A stretch of 64,000 nucleotides of DNA, from the NCBI GenBank assembly GCA_948567375.1, contig OX419756.1:73980333-74044332 (forward strand), written 5' to 3'. Each line of letters begins with the position of its first letter. The first letter of the stretch is position 1. Positions 11,940 to 25,384 of this stretch are shown piece after piece. The stretch is from Lunularia cruciata. Lineage: Eukaryota; Streptophyta; Marchantiopsida; Lunulariales; Lunulariaceae. Both the position numbers and the translations under genes were made by a program. The notes under the pieces were generated by a model. That model saw only the letters and a program-made list of their open reading frames with translations. It was not told the DNA's origin and searched no databases.

Positions 11940-13546
11940 CTAGACTATGCAATTTTTATTACATTTTTATGTTTTGTTATGTGTATTTTGTGAAGTTCAC
12001 ACTCAACTTGGGTCAAAAGTCAATCCTCAATTCAATGGTCTATCAACAATGGGCCCTAATTATAGTCACATCACAGTTATTTTAGCTAAGAGACTCCAAG
12101 TGATGCTTGTTGGCCTCTATCTACCATAGCTAAGAACTCAAAAGCCCAGCATCAGAAAAGTGAGCTCTTTGGAGCTACAATTTGAAGGTATACCTCTTTG
12201 CTTGATTTAAATCTCTAGCCCTAACAAAATTGTTGATAGCACATCTGATGGTGTGAATGGTGCAAGTGAAAATGGGTCTCATGATGTGATCAGTAGCCCT
12301 AAAAAAACATCTGGCCGTTGCTAAGTGGTCTCTTGGCAATACTAATATAACTTTGATTGCCAAGACTATCACTCCAACGTCCAAGCAAACTATCTTTGGT
12401 GTTATAAATGTCATGAAAATTGACATGTGTATATATATTATTATCAACAACATACACTATAGAAGCACAACTCATATCGAATTCATACATAAACTCTAAA
12501 TTATCACAATTGTCTTCCTAGTTGGCATTAAGTCCTTCCAACTCTAAATACACATCTATTCCAAGTACATGATATGTCCAATGGTGGGAAAAGATCAAGG
12601 GATCAAGTGCAAGCAAGCACCATTGTTAGTTGCCTATCTACAATCTATACCACATAAAGAGTGAACTAGCTATAGGTCAAGTACATTGAGGACATAACCA
12701 CTATCCTTGAGGAACCACCATGAGAGGAGGAGTCAAACATACCATATACCATCCTCTAAAACAACTATCACACACCAAACATGGTAGCAACTCCACCATA
12801 AGAGCCACATAACATACACCACAAGCTTACACGTATAAGTGCCAAGCTTGGGTCCATAATGTCATCAATGTTTAGGAAGTACCATGGTGCACAATTGCAC
12901 CATGTTTTCCACAAACCACAAGTGCGACCCTATGCATGCTACAATTGCTGGGTCAAACCGCACCGGGATGACTGGTGCTAAATCCCACGCAACTCAGCCA
13001 AAAGTTAGTAGGAAAGTGATGTCCTGCGTTGGGGTAGACGGTCTGGTAAGTCTAGGGAAACAAATACTAACGATGCCATATGATCCTTCCAAAAAATACA
13101 TCACATCCTTCCAATATGAGGACTCCTAAAGGCAAAACCTCATGCACTCTCAAGATAGTGTGGCTTGTAGTCACATCAAGTATCATCAATGTAGTCTATT
13201 ATAGATATACATAGTCACTCTGATGAAAATTAATGGATGGAGGATTTATAATCTCCTCCTTGAATAGTATCATAACATAAGGTATCCCTATAATAAGCAA
13301 TTATTAAGTTCCCAAAAGCCATTGGCATCACTCTCCAAAAGGTCTCTACCCATTGAGAACATCTAAACACCCATACATTTAGAACATTTAGGTCCAAAAT
13401 TACAATAGCATCATGATGAATGGTTGTAGGTAAATTTGGATTTTGTTCATAGAGTAGAAAGTAAAGAGAGAAGGATGTTAAGGTGGCTTGTCAATTGAAC
13501 CAATAGCCCATGGCCAACCAAAGTAATTGGAGTTCCCAATCTCCCA

Positions 13547-13911
13547 TGCAAAAGACCGAGACCAAAGAGAGAAATAAGAGAATGGAAACTCACATTGGGA
13601 CACTTGAGTGTGGGAAAACTCCAAATGCCTAGCATGAGCTTTTGCTTTGGTATTTATAGGTAGCATACAAGGCCCTTGAGAAGCTTCTCAAGAAGCTTCC
13701 CCAAGCCGCTTTCTTAGAGTGCAAGCCAAGTTAAGTAAGAAGCTTCTCAAGAAGCTTTTTTCTAGAAGCACCTACTTGGCATGCAAGCTAAGCTAGTCGT
13801 GAAGCTTCCCAAGAAGCTTCCTAGATACTTCCGGAATATTCTAGGCTAATTTGCCTTATTTGCTAGTTTGTAAGCCCGACTAACTTTGTCACTAAACTCC
13901 ATATTTTTACA
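13547..13911 (-). mobile_element. Solo LTR of the chromovirus family (minus)
   Basis: A 365-bp LTR related to those of the chromovirus at 23.3-28.9 kb, reversed. It keeps the TG...CA type ends and is flanked by a perfect 5-bp target-site duplication TCCCA (13542-13546 and 13912-13916). It sits inside the integrase remnant of copy B. A perfect three-unit heat-shock element (TTCCGGAATATTC, 13829-13841) and several GAAGCTTC motifs remain. No internal domain is present, so it arose by LTR-LTR recombination. Confidence 0.9.
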
Positions 13912-14762
13912 TCCCAAGTGGCTTCTTTGCTATCTATTCTTATGTAATCCTCTCTTTGCTAAGCCATCTGCCTCAAGATGATCTTAGGAGGTAGTAAAAT
14001 GACAATCAAGATCTTATCACACATGACCTAAAACCTTCCTAGGAACTATGTATCTTGATCAATCAAACCCTCAATTGGTGCACAATACAATGAAGAACTT
14101 GATCCAAGAACAAGTAAGTTCTCCCTTCACTAGATTTATCATAGAGTGTCACCAATTCAATCTACTTGGAGAAGTACTCCACAATAACCAAAACATATTG
14201 ATGATATCTCACAATCAATGGTAAAGGTCCAACAAAGTCTAAATTGCAACAATAACCTATTTTGATGATAGGAAATGGGTGTAATTATGGCATGAGAGCA
14301 TTAAATGATGTTCTAACTTGATCACAAACCACATATATGGCAACAAATTTTTGGGCATTGATTTGTATATTGTGTCTTTAATAATGACTTTGGACTAAGC
14401 TATATATATACACTTTACTCCAAAATGTACTAACTTATCATGAGCATGACATACCAATTATGGTCTTTGAAATGAAAGTGGTATTACTTGCACTCTACCA
14501 TCCTCCCATACACAAAGAAGGTGGTTGCCTTGTAATCTAAACTGCTTAGCTTGCTGAAGAACATAGTTTCTCTTCTTGGCACCAATTGTGTCACCCACAA
14601 CATGAATGTGAAGATAATCCATCACTAAGACATCATCATGAATGTCTAGTTGACCTATACTAATATCTCCATCCTTTGGATATGAGACCTCAACAACTCC
14701 TCTTGTCTTATTGAGAAAGGTACCATCAAAGCCTCAAAAAATACACAAAAAGATAGATACAT

Positions 14763-15241
14763 TGTAACAATATGGAGTTTATAGATGAGTTAATCAATAC
14801 TAAAGAAGTAGAAAATATACCAAATTAGCCAAAAATTATAAGAATATTTTACAAGCATCTAGAAGCTACTTGGTAGCTTCTAAGTATTGGATAATGTGCA
14901 TGCCAGGTGGTGACTTTTAGGAGGAAACTTCTTGGGAAGCTTAGCTTACATGCCAAGTATGTAACTTCTAGAAAAAAGTTTCCTAACTAGCTTAGCTTGC
15001 ATGCCAAGAAGGCAACTTCTAAAAAGAATTTTCTTGAGAAGCTTCCTGGTTAACTTGGCTTGTATTCAAAGAAAGCAACTTTTAGAACTTCATGAGAAGC
15101 TTCTCAAGAGCTTTTATGTTCTTTATGAACACCATAGCCCAAGCTCATGTTAGGCATTTGAAGTTTCTCTTATTCAAGAGTCCTAATATGATCTTTCACT
15201 CCAATCTTCCATTCCCTTATTTCTCTCCTTGGTCTTTTATA
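14763..15241 (+). mobile_element. Solo LTR of the chromovirus family (plus)
   Basis: A 479-bp LTR beginning TGTAACAATATGGAG like the chromovirus 3' LTR and ending TTTTATA (CA changed to TA). It is flanked by a perfect 5-bp duplication TACAT (14758-14762 and 15242-15246). It is more diverged than the 13547 copy, and its GAAGCTTC motifs are partly lost. It is inserted between the integrase and RNase H parts of copy B. Confidence 0.9.
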
Positions 15242-17754
15242 TACATGCTACCCTAGCACCATCTCTTCATATGTCTCATCATTCCAACATACTCTGATCC
15301 TATTGGTTGGGATATGGATTTCTGTTCAACCCGTCTATATCACAATTCACCACTCTAGGTCTATGAATAACTATGAAATCATACTCTTGTAAAATCAGAG
15401 CCCATCATGCAAGCTTTCTTGAAAGCTTGTTGGACCACTTCAATGGTTGATGATCAATAATGAGAGTGAAAGGGTTACCAAATAGGTAACATCATAAATG
15501 TGCTTCTCCCTACACTATTGCCAAGAATTCTCTCTCATATGAACTATACTTTGCCTCCACTAAATTTTTGGAAGGATTAGCATAGGCCACCACAAACCCC
15601 ATCTTCTCATCATCCAAGTGGGTGAGCATTGCTCCAAGCATGAACGTCCTCTAATCAATATGAACTTGGAATGGTCATCCTCTGATCAGTCTCCTAAGAA
15701 TAGAAGCATATGTCAACCTCTCCTTGAGCTTTATAAAATCTCTCTCTTGCTCATCTCCCCAACACCATTCTTGTGTAATCTTGGCCAAATTTGTTAAGGT
15801 AATGACACAAAATCTTCTAACATATCTGTGATAGAAGTTTGCCAACCCAAGGAATACTTACACTCTGCTTATATTTGTATGCCAAGTGTACATGCAATAG
15901 CCTCCACCTTGGTGTAATAAACACCAAGTCCACCAAGGTAGATAGTGTGACCCAAATACTCAACCTACTTGTGGAAGAATCTACATTTCCCAAGATATAA
16001 TTTGAGTCTTTGAGATCTCAATCTCTCAAGCACCTCCAATAAATGTCTCATGCTCCTCTACAATAGTGTTATAGACCAAAATGTCATCAATATAGCACTA
16101 AGAAAAATCCAATCCTACTAGGATAGTGTTCATGACCCTATGAAACTTGGCAAGAGCATTCTTTAACCCAAATAATAAGAACTTCCATTTATAAAGGATA
16201 TCCTTACCATGAGGATCAATGGCCCAAAATTTTATCTTGGACTTGTCCTCCTCCTTGATCAATATTTGATGATATCTTGCTCAAAGATCCAAATTATTGA
16301 AGACCTTTGTATGCCCAATTGCATCAAAGATTTCTTGTGATGTAGGCATAAGATACTAATCACCCTAGTCTATCAATTGATAGGATTTTAATCTCCAAAC
16401 ATCTGCATATTTGTGTAGTTGCCACACATACCCTTCTTGGTTGGCATCACCATTATTGAAGCATACTCTCAATGTAAAGTCTCCACCAAACTAGTCTCAA
16501 AAATATCTCTACTTCAGCTCTAAATCAATACTCTTTTTATATCACTATATCTATAAGGATGTCAAACTTTTTTTTTATCCCTAATCAACTTAATCTAAAT
16601 ATCATGTCCTTTTAGAGAATCCAAATCTTTCATATTGAAGGTAAAACAACTTGTGTAGCTCCTCAAGAACCTCCAAACAACCCTCTATCTTTCACCTCTT
16701 GTCAACTTGGATCTAATGTTTGGCTCACAAGTATCCTCTATAATTGATGTGTGAATGGATAATGCATTGACTAGTTTCTATTATTGGGAGTAATAATGTC
16801 ATGCTCCCAAGTGCTAGAGTCCACAATCTTAGAGCAAAAACCTCTTGTGCTTTAGTTGCAAGCTCCACATGTCCTCTAGCTGCACCCCAATTAGGCCAAG
16901 GATGTATCCTAAATAGACCATACTCACCTAGATGAACCTCAAGTAGACCACTCACACTAGTAACCATTGGCTATGTCCCAAGAATTTCATGCCTACTTGG
17001 TCCAATGATCCTAACATGTGCTTGAATCATCTCAATAAGCATAAAGCTCACAAGTGTATTAGTGGTGATGCTTATCAAGTACATCCTATGTTGCTTTGCC
17101 AATCCAAGGCTCAAAATCTAGTTAAAACAGTTCAAGTCCATAGCTTGACCTAACACATGATGCTAGGATGCCTCAAATACTAATGAAATGGTAGTAATAC
17201 AAAAATAGAAACCCATTTTCTCTCATTTGCATTGAGCCATACCAACTATTGTAATAGTGAGTACCAAACAAGCCCAAGACCTCCTTCTCAAAAAGCATGT
17301 GAGCATGGAAAACTCATGAGTGTAGGTAAAATGGCTTTAGGATGCTTAACAAGGTTCACTATAACCATAAGTGACCTATCAACCACTACCAATTTCTAAG
17401 ATTGGTGTCTAACATCCAAAATATAATCAATAATAAGGTGTGATAGCCATTGAATCCCATCTGCACATTGTAAAACCTCTTTAGGTAAGAGGTTTGTCCA
17501 TAACAATAAAGAGAACGGGCTTGTGATCTAATTCTAGTTGCGTCTAACAACATGGTAGGTTCCATTCAAGAATGGAGCTAATGTGTACTTGCCACCACCC
17601 ATGTATAAGAATCACTCATCAAAGAGATGTTTTCCAAAATGTAGGCTAGAAAAATGGATTGATGAACATAGAGACGTTGTAGTATACTTCACATCTCCTA
17701 AAATACACCAAAATAGAGATCATATAGATCTTGACCTTGGCCAGCATGGGTATG

Positions 17755-18444
17755 TGTAATAATCCGAGGATAAGAGACCTGAAGAGAAACACCTTCCGAT
17801 GCCCAAAGGAGCACCTTGATTGTGTTATATAGCAAAGGGGACCTCCCCAAAGGAAGCTTCACCCTTGGATCAGATACATGGATGGGTGACATCTCACTAA
17901 TCTCTACCCTTAGATTAGTTGTATGCATGAGTGACATGTCAATCTTGATCCTGTACGGTTGGTCAAACCACCTTTGATTGGAGGGAATCTTTAGGGAATA
18001 TTTAGTGAATCGCATGGGTGAGGTACTGTTGGAAAGCTCTTGATGAGACAAACCAAGAGGGAGGGAATGCCAACCTTACCTCCATTAGGGAAATTAGCAC
18101 ATTTTTTAGGCCTTCATTAGTTTAGGCCTCCAAAATTGGTTCTAAAGTTTCCAAGCTATTTTTGGCTCCTACTCTATTAGAAGAAGTCCTCTTTTGGTGA
18201 AACCTCTATCTGATCTACATAGCCTATCATACATAACATTCTTCTAGATATTACCAAGCTAATTTTCATCTCTAGCTAATATGTCTAGCTATTGGTATTA
18301 CAACTTTAGGTTATTTTTGGCTTTTGCCCTATTAGTAGAAGTACTCTTTTGGTGACACCTCTATCTAATCTACCTAGCCTATCATACATAACATCCTCCC
18401 AGATGTTACCAAGCCAATTTTCACCTCTAGCTATTGGTATTATA
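17755..18444 (-). mobile_element. Solo LTR, second family (minus, with internal duplication)
   Basis: A 690-bp LTR of a family for which no internal region is in the window. On the minus strand it begins TATAATACC (TG mutated to TA) and ends ATTACA. Flanks GTATG (17750-17754) and GTATA (18445-18449) are a 5-bp duplication with one change. The part near its 5' end (minus strand) is duplicated in tandem, about 140 bp per unit (18165-18302 and 18303-18444). Copy B sequence resumes on either side and matches copy A near 7755. Confidence 0.85.
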
Positions 18445-19001
18445 GTATATCCTTGACATGACCATCCAAAAATCATCAAATAAATAGGATCATATCTCTT
18501 TAGATCTTATGGCCCCAATAAGGAAATGTCTACTAGTATGGTCTTTTGGTAACCTTTGACATTTGATATCAATAATAACTCAAGATACCAATAGCCAAGT
18601 GTGCCATATGATGTAGAGAGACTTGCTTGGTAGTCTCATCTCTCTCCACATACAAGTGCTTTTTGACCCATATACTTGCCTATAGTACGGTTGCTAATCT
18701 AGTGTTAATCTCACTAAACAACTCTAAAAGGCATACTCCTTCTATAGGATACTGCCAAGCAATAAGTGTAGTATCCAAAAGTGACAAGGTAATAGACTTT
18801 GAAGGCTCATTCTCACATCTGTCTCCTAGTGGTACAAAGGCTCCACTCCAAGCTTGTTGCACCAATTGCTCTGCATGTTTCTACAGTATCTCCTCAAAAC
18901 TCCACAAGGAACATCCAAGGTCGATGGAACAATCCCACTTGTACTCTAAATATGAGTGATCTCTCCTAGTACTAGAGTATCCTCCGCAAAGGCATTCCCC
19001 T

Positions 19002-19599
19002 TGTAATATTTGAGGATAGGAGAACACTCAAGAGAAACATAAGAGAAGGAACACAAGCTTTGCATTTAATACTTTGATGCCCTGAAGGAGCACCTTGTCT
19101 TCACTATATAGTAAAGAGGATTCACTTAAAGGAAACTCCACCCTTGGATCAAATACATGGATTGATGATATGTCAACAAGCTTCACCCTTAGATTAGTTT
19201 TATGTATGGATGGGTGACATGTTTGTTCTTGTCCTATCTAGTTGGTCAAACATGTTTGACCAAAGGGAATCTTTAAAGAATCTTCTTATTGGAAGCTCAA
19301 AATCACATGGGTGAAGTACCATTGGAAAGCTCTTGATGAGAAAAACATGGGAAGGTAGGTAAGGCTTTGAGCCAAAGGGAGAAGAATGTTTCCATTTTCA
19401 AGGCCTAATTCACATGTTTAGGCCTTTGAAATTGGCTCTAAAGTTTTTTGGTGTGTTTTTTACTTCTACCCTATTAGTGAATGTCCTCTTTTGGTGATAG
19501 CTCTATATGATTTACTTAGTGCATCATATATAATTTCCTTCTAGATGTTACCAAGCCAAATTTCACCTCTTGGTAATATGTCTAGCTAATGGTATTACA
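19002..19599 (-). mobile_element. Solo LTR, second family (minus, no internal duplication)
   Basis: A 598-bp copy of the same LTR family as 17755-18444, with TG/CA ends and a perfect 5-bp target-site duplication CCCCT (18997-19001 and 19600-19604). It lacks the internal tandem duplication seen in the other two copies, so it represents the shorter form of this LTR. Confidence 0.9.
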
Positions 19600-20165
19600 C
19601 CCCTCCAATAAGTCACTAGGTCAAGTAACAAAACCACTAAAAGTTGAAATTAATGTCATGGTCCTTGATTGTAGTGAGCCAAGATTGCCGCTACTAAAGT
19701 GCACCAATAGATGACATGTCCATCCCTCACCTGAATACCAACCTAGCCTATAGGAAGTTGTCTCTTCCCAACAATCAATATTGAAACCCGTGGGATATAA
19801 CACTACTTCACCAACTACAGTAGCACATCATATGACTTTGTTATTGTTGCAATGGCCTAAGCTCTCACCATAGAGCTATCAATCAAATGACCAGGCTAAA
19901 TGTGAACAATGAGCTCCCCACATGTGATGTATTGTGTAGAGTCATCCCTTAGAGATGTTTACATCTGGAATGGGCACTTCTCCATATCAATCTTTTGTAG
20001 TCAAAGATCAACAACTATAGTCTTACTCAACATAAAAGGTTGTGCATTAGAATATAATACAACCCTATATGGTGTGTATATGATCCTATATGATCCTTGA
20101 AGGTTCCCACAAAATGGAAAATCCCACTCTAGTTATCTAATAGGACAACTCCATGTGTGATCCAA

Positions 20166-20899
20166 TGTAATACCAATAACTAGACACATGATCTAGAGAT
20201 GAAATTTGGTTTGCTAACATTTTGGAGGATGCTATACATGATGGACTAAGTAGATCAGATAGAGGTATCACCAAAAGAGTACTTTTACTAAAAGGCAAAA
20301 AATTGAAACATGCTTGAAGACTTTAGAATCAATAGCTAGACATATGATCTAGAGGTGAAACTTGGAGTAGTGACATCTAGAAGGATGTACATATGATAGA
20401 GAATGTAGATCACATAGAAGTATCACCAAAATAGCACTTCTACTAATAGAGCAGAAGCCAAAAATAGCTTGAAAACTTTAAAGCCATTTTCAAAGGCTTA
20501 AACGGATGGATTAAGCCTCAAAAATGGAAGGTTTCCCTCCCCTTAGAGAAAATAGGCGTGCCTTCTCCCCCCCATGATTTGTCTCATTGAGAGCTTCCCA
20601 ATGGTACCTTACTCATGCGATTTTGAGCTTCCTACAAGAAGATTCCCTAAAGATTCTCTTTGGTCAATCCGATTAGCACAAGGATTGACATGTCACCCAT
20701 CCAAACAACTAATCCAAGGATAGAGCTCGCTGACAAGTCACCAATCCATGTATCTGATCCAAGGGTAGAGCTTCCTTTGGGAGAGGGGGATCCTCTTTGC
20801 TATATAATAAAGAGAAGGTGCTCCTTTGGGGCATCAAAGGATTGAGTGTGAGATCTATGTTTTCTCTCTTGAAGAGTCTCTTGTCCTTGGAGTATTACA
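20166..20899 (+). mobile_element. Solo LTR, second family (plus, with internal duplication)
   Basis: A 734-bp copy in plus orientation, TGTAATACC...ATTACA, with a perfect 5-bp target-site duplication TCCAA (20161-20165 and 20900-20904). A block of about 160 bp at its start is repeated in tandem (from about 20166 and about 20328). A TATA-like TATATAATAA at 20801-20810 probably marks the LTR promoter. It splits the copy B region that corresponds to 6.46-6.67 kb of copy A. Confidence 0.9.
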
Positions 20900-21328
20900 T
20901 CCAAGCTCTCTCAAAGGCAAGTTTACTTGGTAACTCCTCCAACTTAGTATTAGTTGTCTACCATAAACCACTAGTAGTTGAATAGGTCCCATGCTCCTCA
21001 ACCAAGTCAGCTCCACCATCAACCACCTCTACTTTAGAAGCAAAACCACATCATCCTTACTCTCATAAAGTATGGCACCTTGTTGGATCAAGAGTTGGGT
21101 CAAATTCTCAATATAAATATGTCATTGGCTAAGAACAAAAGAAGTGCATAATCAGTTGAGCTACCCCCAACATTGGGCTAGACTCAATCTTTGTAATAGT
21201 AGGTGGTTGACTAGTATCTAGTCCATCATTCACTCCATCACCACCTACCATACTTGAACTAGGATATTTAGGATCCATGGATGTCATTGGCAGTGCCTTA
21301 GAGAGGATGAAGATTAGGGAAGTCTGAC

Positions 21329-22190
21329 CTATCTACCACCTTCTCCTCTTTGGGAGTCCAACTCCATTGATGCTCCTCTAAGCTCTAGAGCATGTAGTGT
21401 ACTCCTAGTCACTATGGCAGACTTATCTACTTGTACTACTTTGCACATAAAGTCCAAGATATCTCTATCACCAATATAAGATATGGAACCCTCAACAACA
21501 GAATGTGATCTCCTATGAGCTATAGCTATGCTAGCCAATCTTTGCTCCAATTGCTCAATCCAAGAAGCCATGGCTATATCAAAAGCAAAGGCATGTATTA
21601 AGGCCCCTTACCAAGTGTTGGTCCTATATCACCACCTCATCTTCCATGACCTGGAACTCCTCTACCACATGCCATAATAGCCTTATCACTTTGTAACTCT
21701 GAGTGGAGGTCAAAGCACTAGTCATTGGGTTATCTTTGGGTTGGTTGTGATGCATAAGAGGTATCATGTCCATTGCCCTAAGTGCACTCTTTCTTGTGGT
21801 GAGGTCTACCATAAGTCCAACAAGCAACACCATTACTCATTGATTGTTATTGACCAAAAACTGAAATTAAGGACCTAGTTGCACTAGGCTCTCCAATCAC
21901 TCCATAGATTTGGGTTGTCCACTTTGCCCTTGGAAGCCAACACAATGTGGTGCATTCTATTGCACTCTAAAAGAAATAATAATTATGGAAGAGGTCTCCT
22001 TACCAAATCCATATGTCACCACTCTTTCCTCCACCATGTTGAGCTCAATGCACTTAGCCAAACTAAAGACCATTTCTAGAGTAGGTGAGATAGCCTACAA
22101 CAATATAACATCATATACTCTAGGTTGCAACTCCTTGTCCAAGATCCCATACCAAGATTGGACTATTTGGGCCTCAATAACTCCTTAAGT
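21329..22190 (-). pseudogene. gag remnant of copy B
   Basis: The minus strand holds a frame (21571-21329) with IEQLEQRLASIAIAHRRS and SYIGDRDILDFMC that matches copy A at 5822-6080 (SYVGDRDTLEFMC) residue by residue with few changes. Upstream near 21810 a zinc-knuckle remnant reads CWTYGRPHHKKEC, with its second cysteine changed to tyrosine. Copy A lost the histidine of the same knuckle instead, so the two copies decayed independently. Confidence 0.6.
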
Positions 22191-23323
22191 GAAATTGATC
22201 ATCTATCCCATGCAAGTGTATGCCTTGCATAGGCTCTCTCTCCAAGCTTCTAATGGAACTCTTGTAAGCTCTTTAGCTTGTCAGTATGTACTCCTTGGTA
22301 GTTTTACCTCAAACATTGGAAGAACTTCATCATGAGATTAAACCTTAGTATTGCACCACCTCTTGTAATGGTACCTTCACTAGTAGTAGCACCATCTCCA
22401 ACTAGTGCACATCCATTGGATACACCAATGCTACTAGAGCTATAACTTGTGGATAATTCAGATCTACCTCTAGAAAGTGAGCTTGAAGTGATGAGATGTA
22501 GTTTGGAGATCAATATTATATCCATACCTCAATCTCCTCCAAATGAGCTTTCTTGAACTCATGATAGTCATTCATTGGTAGACCATCCAAGTGCTAGAAT
22601 AACCCTTCCATGCCATGAAGGGTGTGAAGAAAGTTGAGTTCCGCATTTGTTGTAGATCACACCAACTATCAAACTCCTAGATGAAGCCATCCAACTCAAA
22701 GGTACACACTTTACTAGAGTAGTATTTGGGGCCTTTGGAGACTCACATAAATCTTGTCCATATTTCAAAAAAACCGTACAGACATACCAATTGCACTCTC
22801 AATTGAATAAACTCACGTGTCAAACTCTAAATTAAAATCAATCTCCTCTCTCATTGAAAATTGAGATATGGATTGAAATCAAGCACCACTCCATGTAAAT
22901 GCATTATGTATTGTAGCAAAATCTCCTCTAAAATCCTGAAAGAACTCCATCATGACAATGCACTTCAAACTACATTGTAGCCGCCAAGTGCCACCAATAA
23001 GAACCACCTACTAATGTAACTCTAAATATGACAACTACACTAAGGGAAAGGTAACTTGTAACCTACCATCACAACATGCACTCTCATAGTCTATAAGCCA
23101 TCATTTCCTACCTCATCAAAGAGCAATATAGGTAGTTTGATTGGTCATCACTCTAGCCTCACTATTGAGAGCACACTAGAGAACCAGCACTCTAAAGATC
23201 AAGACATCTCACACAAACAAGAAGCAAAGAATGGAGGAAGTCCAATCACAAGAAATCAAAACAATAACCCTCCATCTCACAAATCAAATTCAACTAACTT
23301 TACCACCATTTGGCATTTGATAT

Positions 23324-23744
23324 TATAACAACATGGAGTTTAGCAACGAAGTTAGTTGGGCTTACGAAGTAGAGAATAAGACAAAATAGCCTAGAATATT
23401 CTAGAAGCATCTAAGAAGCTTCTTGGGAAGCTTCCCAACTAGTTAACTTGCGCCCTAAGTAGGTAGCTTCTAGAAGGAAGCTTCTAGAAGCGTCTAACTA
23501 GCTTAGCTTGCATGCAAGTAGGTGGCTTCTAAAAGGAAGCTTCTTGAGAAGCTTCTTGGTTAACTTGGCTTGCACTCCAAGAAAGCGGCTCAAGGAAGCT
23601 TCTTGAGAAGCTTCAAGTGTCTTGTATGCTACCTATAAATACCAAAGTTGAAGCTCATGCTAGGCATTCCGAGTTTTCTCTCATTCAAGTGTCCTAATGT
23701 GAGTTTCCATTCTCCTATTTCTCTCCTTGGTTTGGTTTTTTACA
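23324..23744 (+). repeat. 5' LTR of the chromovirus
   Basis: 421 bp, starting TATAACA (TG mutated to TA) and ending TTTTTACA. It is rich in GAAGCTTC palindromes. Two perfect three-unit heat-shock elements are present, GAATATTCTAGAA (23394-23406) and GAAGCTTCTAGAA (23477-23489), with an extra TTCTAGAA at 23468-23475. A TATA box TATAAATA lies at 23634-23641. Confidence 0.93.
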
Positions 23745-23745
23745 T

Positions 23746-23757
23746 TGGTATCAGAGC
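23746..23757 (+). other. Primer-binding site (initiator-Met tRNA)
   Basis: TGGTATCAGAGC starts two bases after the LTR end and is complementary to the 3' end of plant initiator methionine tRNA, the usual primer of chromoviruses. Confidence 0.92.
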
Positions 23758-24139
23758 AGGAATGAGATGGATAGAATTTATGGATCACCAAATCCACTTC
23801 CGCCAAACCATTGGGACTTTCATGTCTAGATATTACCAAAGCATCATTTCACACAATTCATCACCTCACGCTTTGGGCACAATTTTCTATATAGGATCAC
23901 CATGTTAGAGGAACCCTTGATACTTCCAATTGTAACTTATGGAGAACGGTGGACGTGTTGTATCTATGTGTTAATCAACTAGATAAATTGAGGGTAGTGG
24001 AATAGAGTAGCAACGATGGTGGCAATACCAAATGTTATCCTTGCAATGTAACAACAAATCGAGCATCTTACTTGATTGTTGGATGAACAAGACCATCAAC
24101 GACGAGAATAGATAGACAGAGCGCCAGTTTGAGATGGAG

Positions 24140-24925
24140 AAGATTACATTCGATTTCCAAAACCCAAGGTGTTTGAAGGCAAGAATCTTCCAAGCATAGT
24201 GGAGAATTTTATGTTTGACTGTGAACGTTACTTTGAAGCCACCAATCTTCAAGACAAGTGGAAAAAAATTTTCTTGGCTTCTAGCCAATTGGTTGGCATG
24301 GCAAAAATTTGGTGGCGATTCCGAGTAGAAAGAGCTGAATGACAAGTTGTTACATCGATTTTGATATGGGCAGAATTCAAAGATGCAATACTTGGTCGAT
24401 TTCAAACTATAAATGCCACCCGAGCCGCACGAGATAAATTGGCGGATTTGAGGCAGATTGGCTTAGTGAGAAGCTACATCACACAATTTCAGAACATCAT
24501 CATGCAAATTCTAGATATCCAAGAAGGTGAAGTTTTGGATCAATTTGTGCAAGGATTGAAGTCACAAACCAAATTGGAGGTGACCATGTGGGAGCCACAA
24601 AACGTAGAAGAAGCCATGCAATTGGCTGAGCGCTTTGATTCCTTGGTTGTGACAACTTGGTCTAGACCTTGACCTACACAAAGCCTACCAATACACTATG
24701 CACAAGTAGAAGAACCGGTACCAATGGAGATTGATGCTATCCAACGAAGACCACTTAGCACAACAGATAGAGAAAGATTACGACAAAATAGAGGTTGCTT
24801 TTATTGTTGCCAAGTTGGACATCGCATTGCTGAATGTCTACTTAGGAATGAGCGACCTCAACAAGTTGCCCAGATGGAGTTTGTGGAACAGAATGGTCAA
24901 GGAAACAAAGAATCCCAATAGGAGA
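24140..24925 (+). pseudogene. Chromovirus gag (capsid and zinc knuckle), broken
   Basis: A capsid-like frame begins near 24140 (RFPKPKVFEGKN, then a stretch with IWWRF) and is stopped once by TGA near 24340. It reopens as WAEFKDAILGRFQ (24370 on) and runs to a stop at 24670-24672. The nucleocapsid part follows at 24724-24921 with a perfect zinc knuckle CFYCCQVGHRIAEC (C-x2-C-x4-H-x4-C, 24796-24837). An intact Gag would coat the RNA in virus-like particles; at least two stops prevent that here. Confidence 0.85.
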
Positions 24926-24984
24926 TTTTGAGCCACATACTCGGAGCTTGATTAGTTCCAATGGGATTGAGGGCTCATCCTATG

Positions 24985-25384
24985 CAAGTTTGCTTCACTT
25001 GCAATGTACAATACTAATCGGGGTTGTAAGATTTTGGTTGATTTTGGAAGTTCAGAGAATTGCATGTCTATGCAAGTAGCAAAGGAATTGAGTATTCCTA
25101 TCAAGCCAGTGTTTGGAAGTAGTTTGATGATGGCGGATGGTAGAAAGGGTTTTGCATTCCGCATCTCACATCTTGTTACCTTCAAGATTGGGAAGGAGTA
25201 TTTGGAGTGTATAAGGTTTTTAGTGGCACCTCTACACTATGATATCATTCTAGGTCTACCTTGGCTTGAACGTCATAAGGTTCAATTCGATTGGACCCGA
25301 AGACAAATTCAAGTACAACACCAAGGTAGAAATTTCCAATTAGGTTGTCTGGCACCTTTGAGTAAGACGCCTAAGAATAGTCAG
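24985..25384 (+). pseudogene. Chromovirus protease region
   Basis: A retropepsin-like frame: ILVDFGSSENCMS, then LVAPLHYDIILGLPWLERH, the typical C-terminal block of gypsy proteases. The catalytic triplet, normally D-S/T-G, reads D-F-G; the codon at 25043-25045 is TTT. That change should abolish cleavage of the polyprotein. The frame itself stays open into the repeat-bearing linker that follows. Confidence 0.8.

Noticed and set aside
13640-13830. Regularly spaced GAAGCTTC palindromes as a CRISPR-like array
   Set aside because: They are part of a retrotransposon LTR with a clear target-site duplication; spacing is irregular and the genome is a plant.
17698-18051. 117-codon open frame on the minus strand
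   Set aside because: It straddles the edge of a solo LTR (17755) and continues into it; LTRs of this type are not coding.
23971-24405. 144-codon open frame on the minus strand
   Set aside because: It is the reverse shadow of chromovirus gag.
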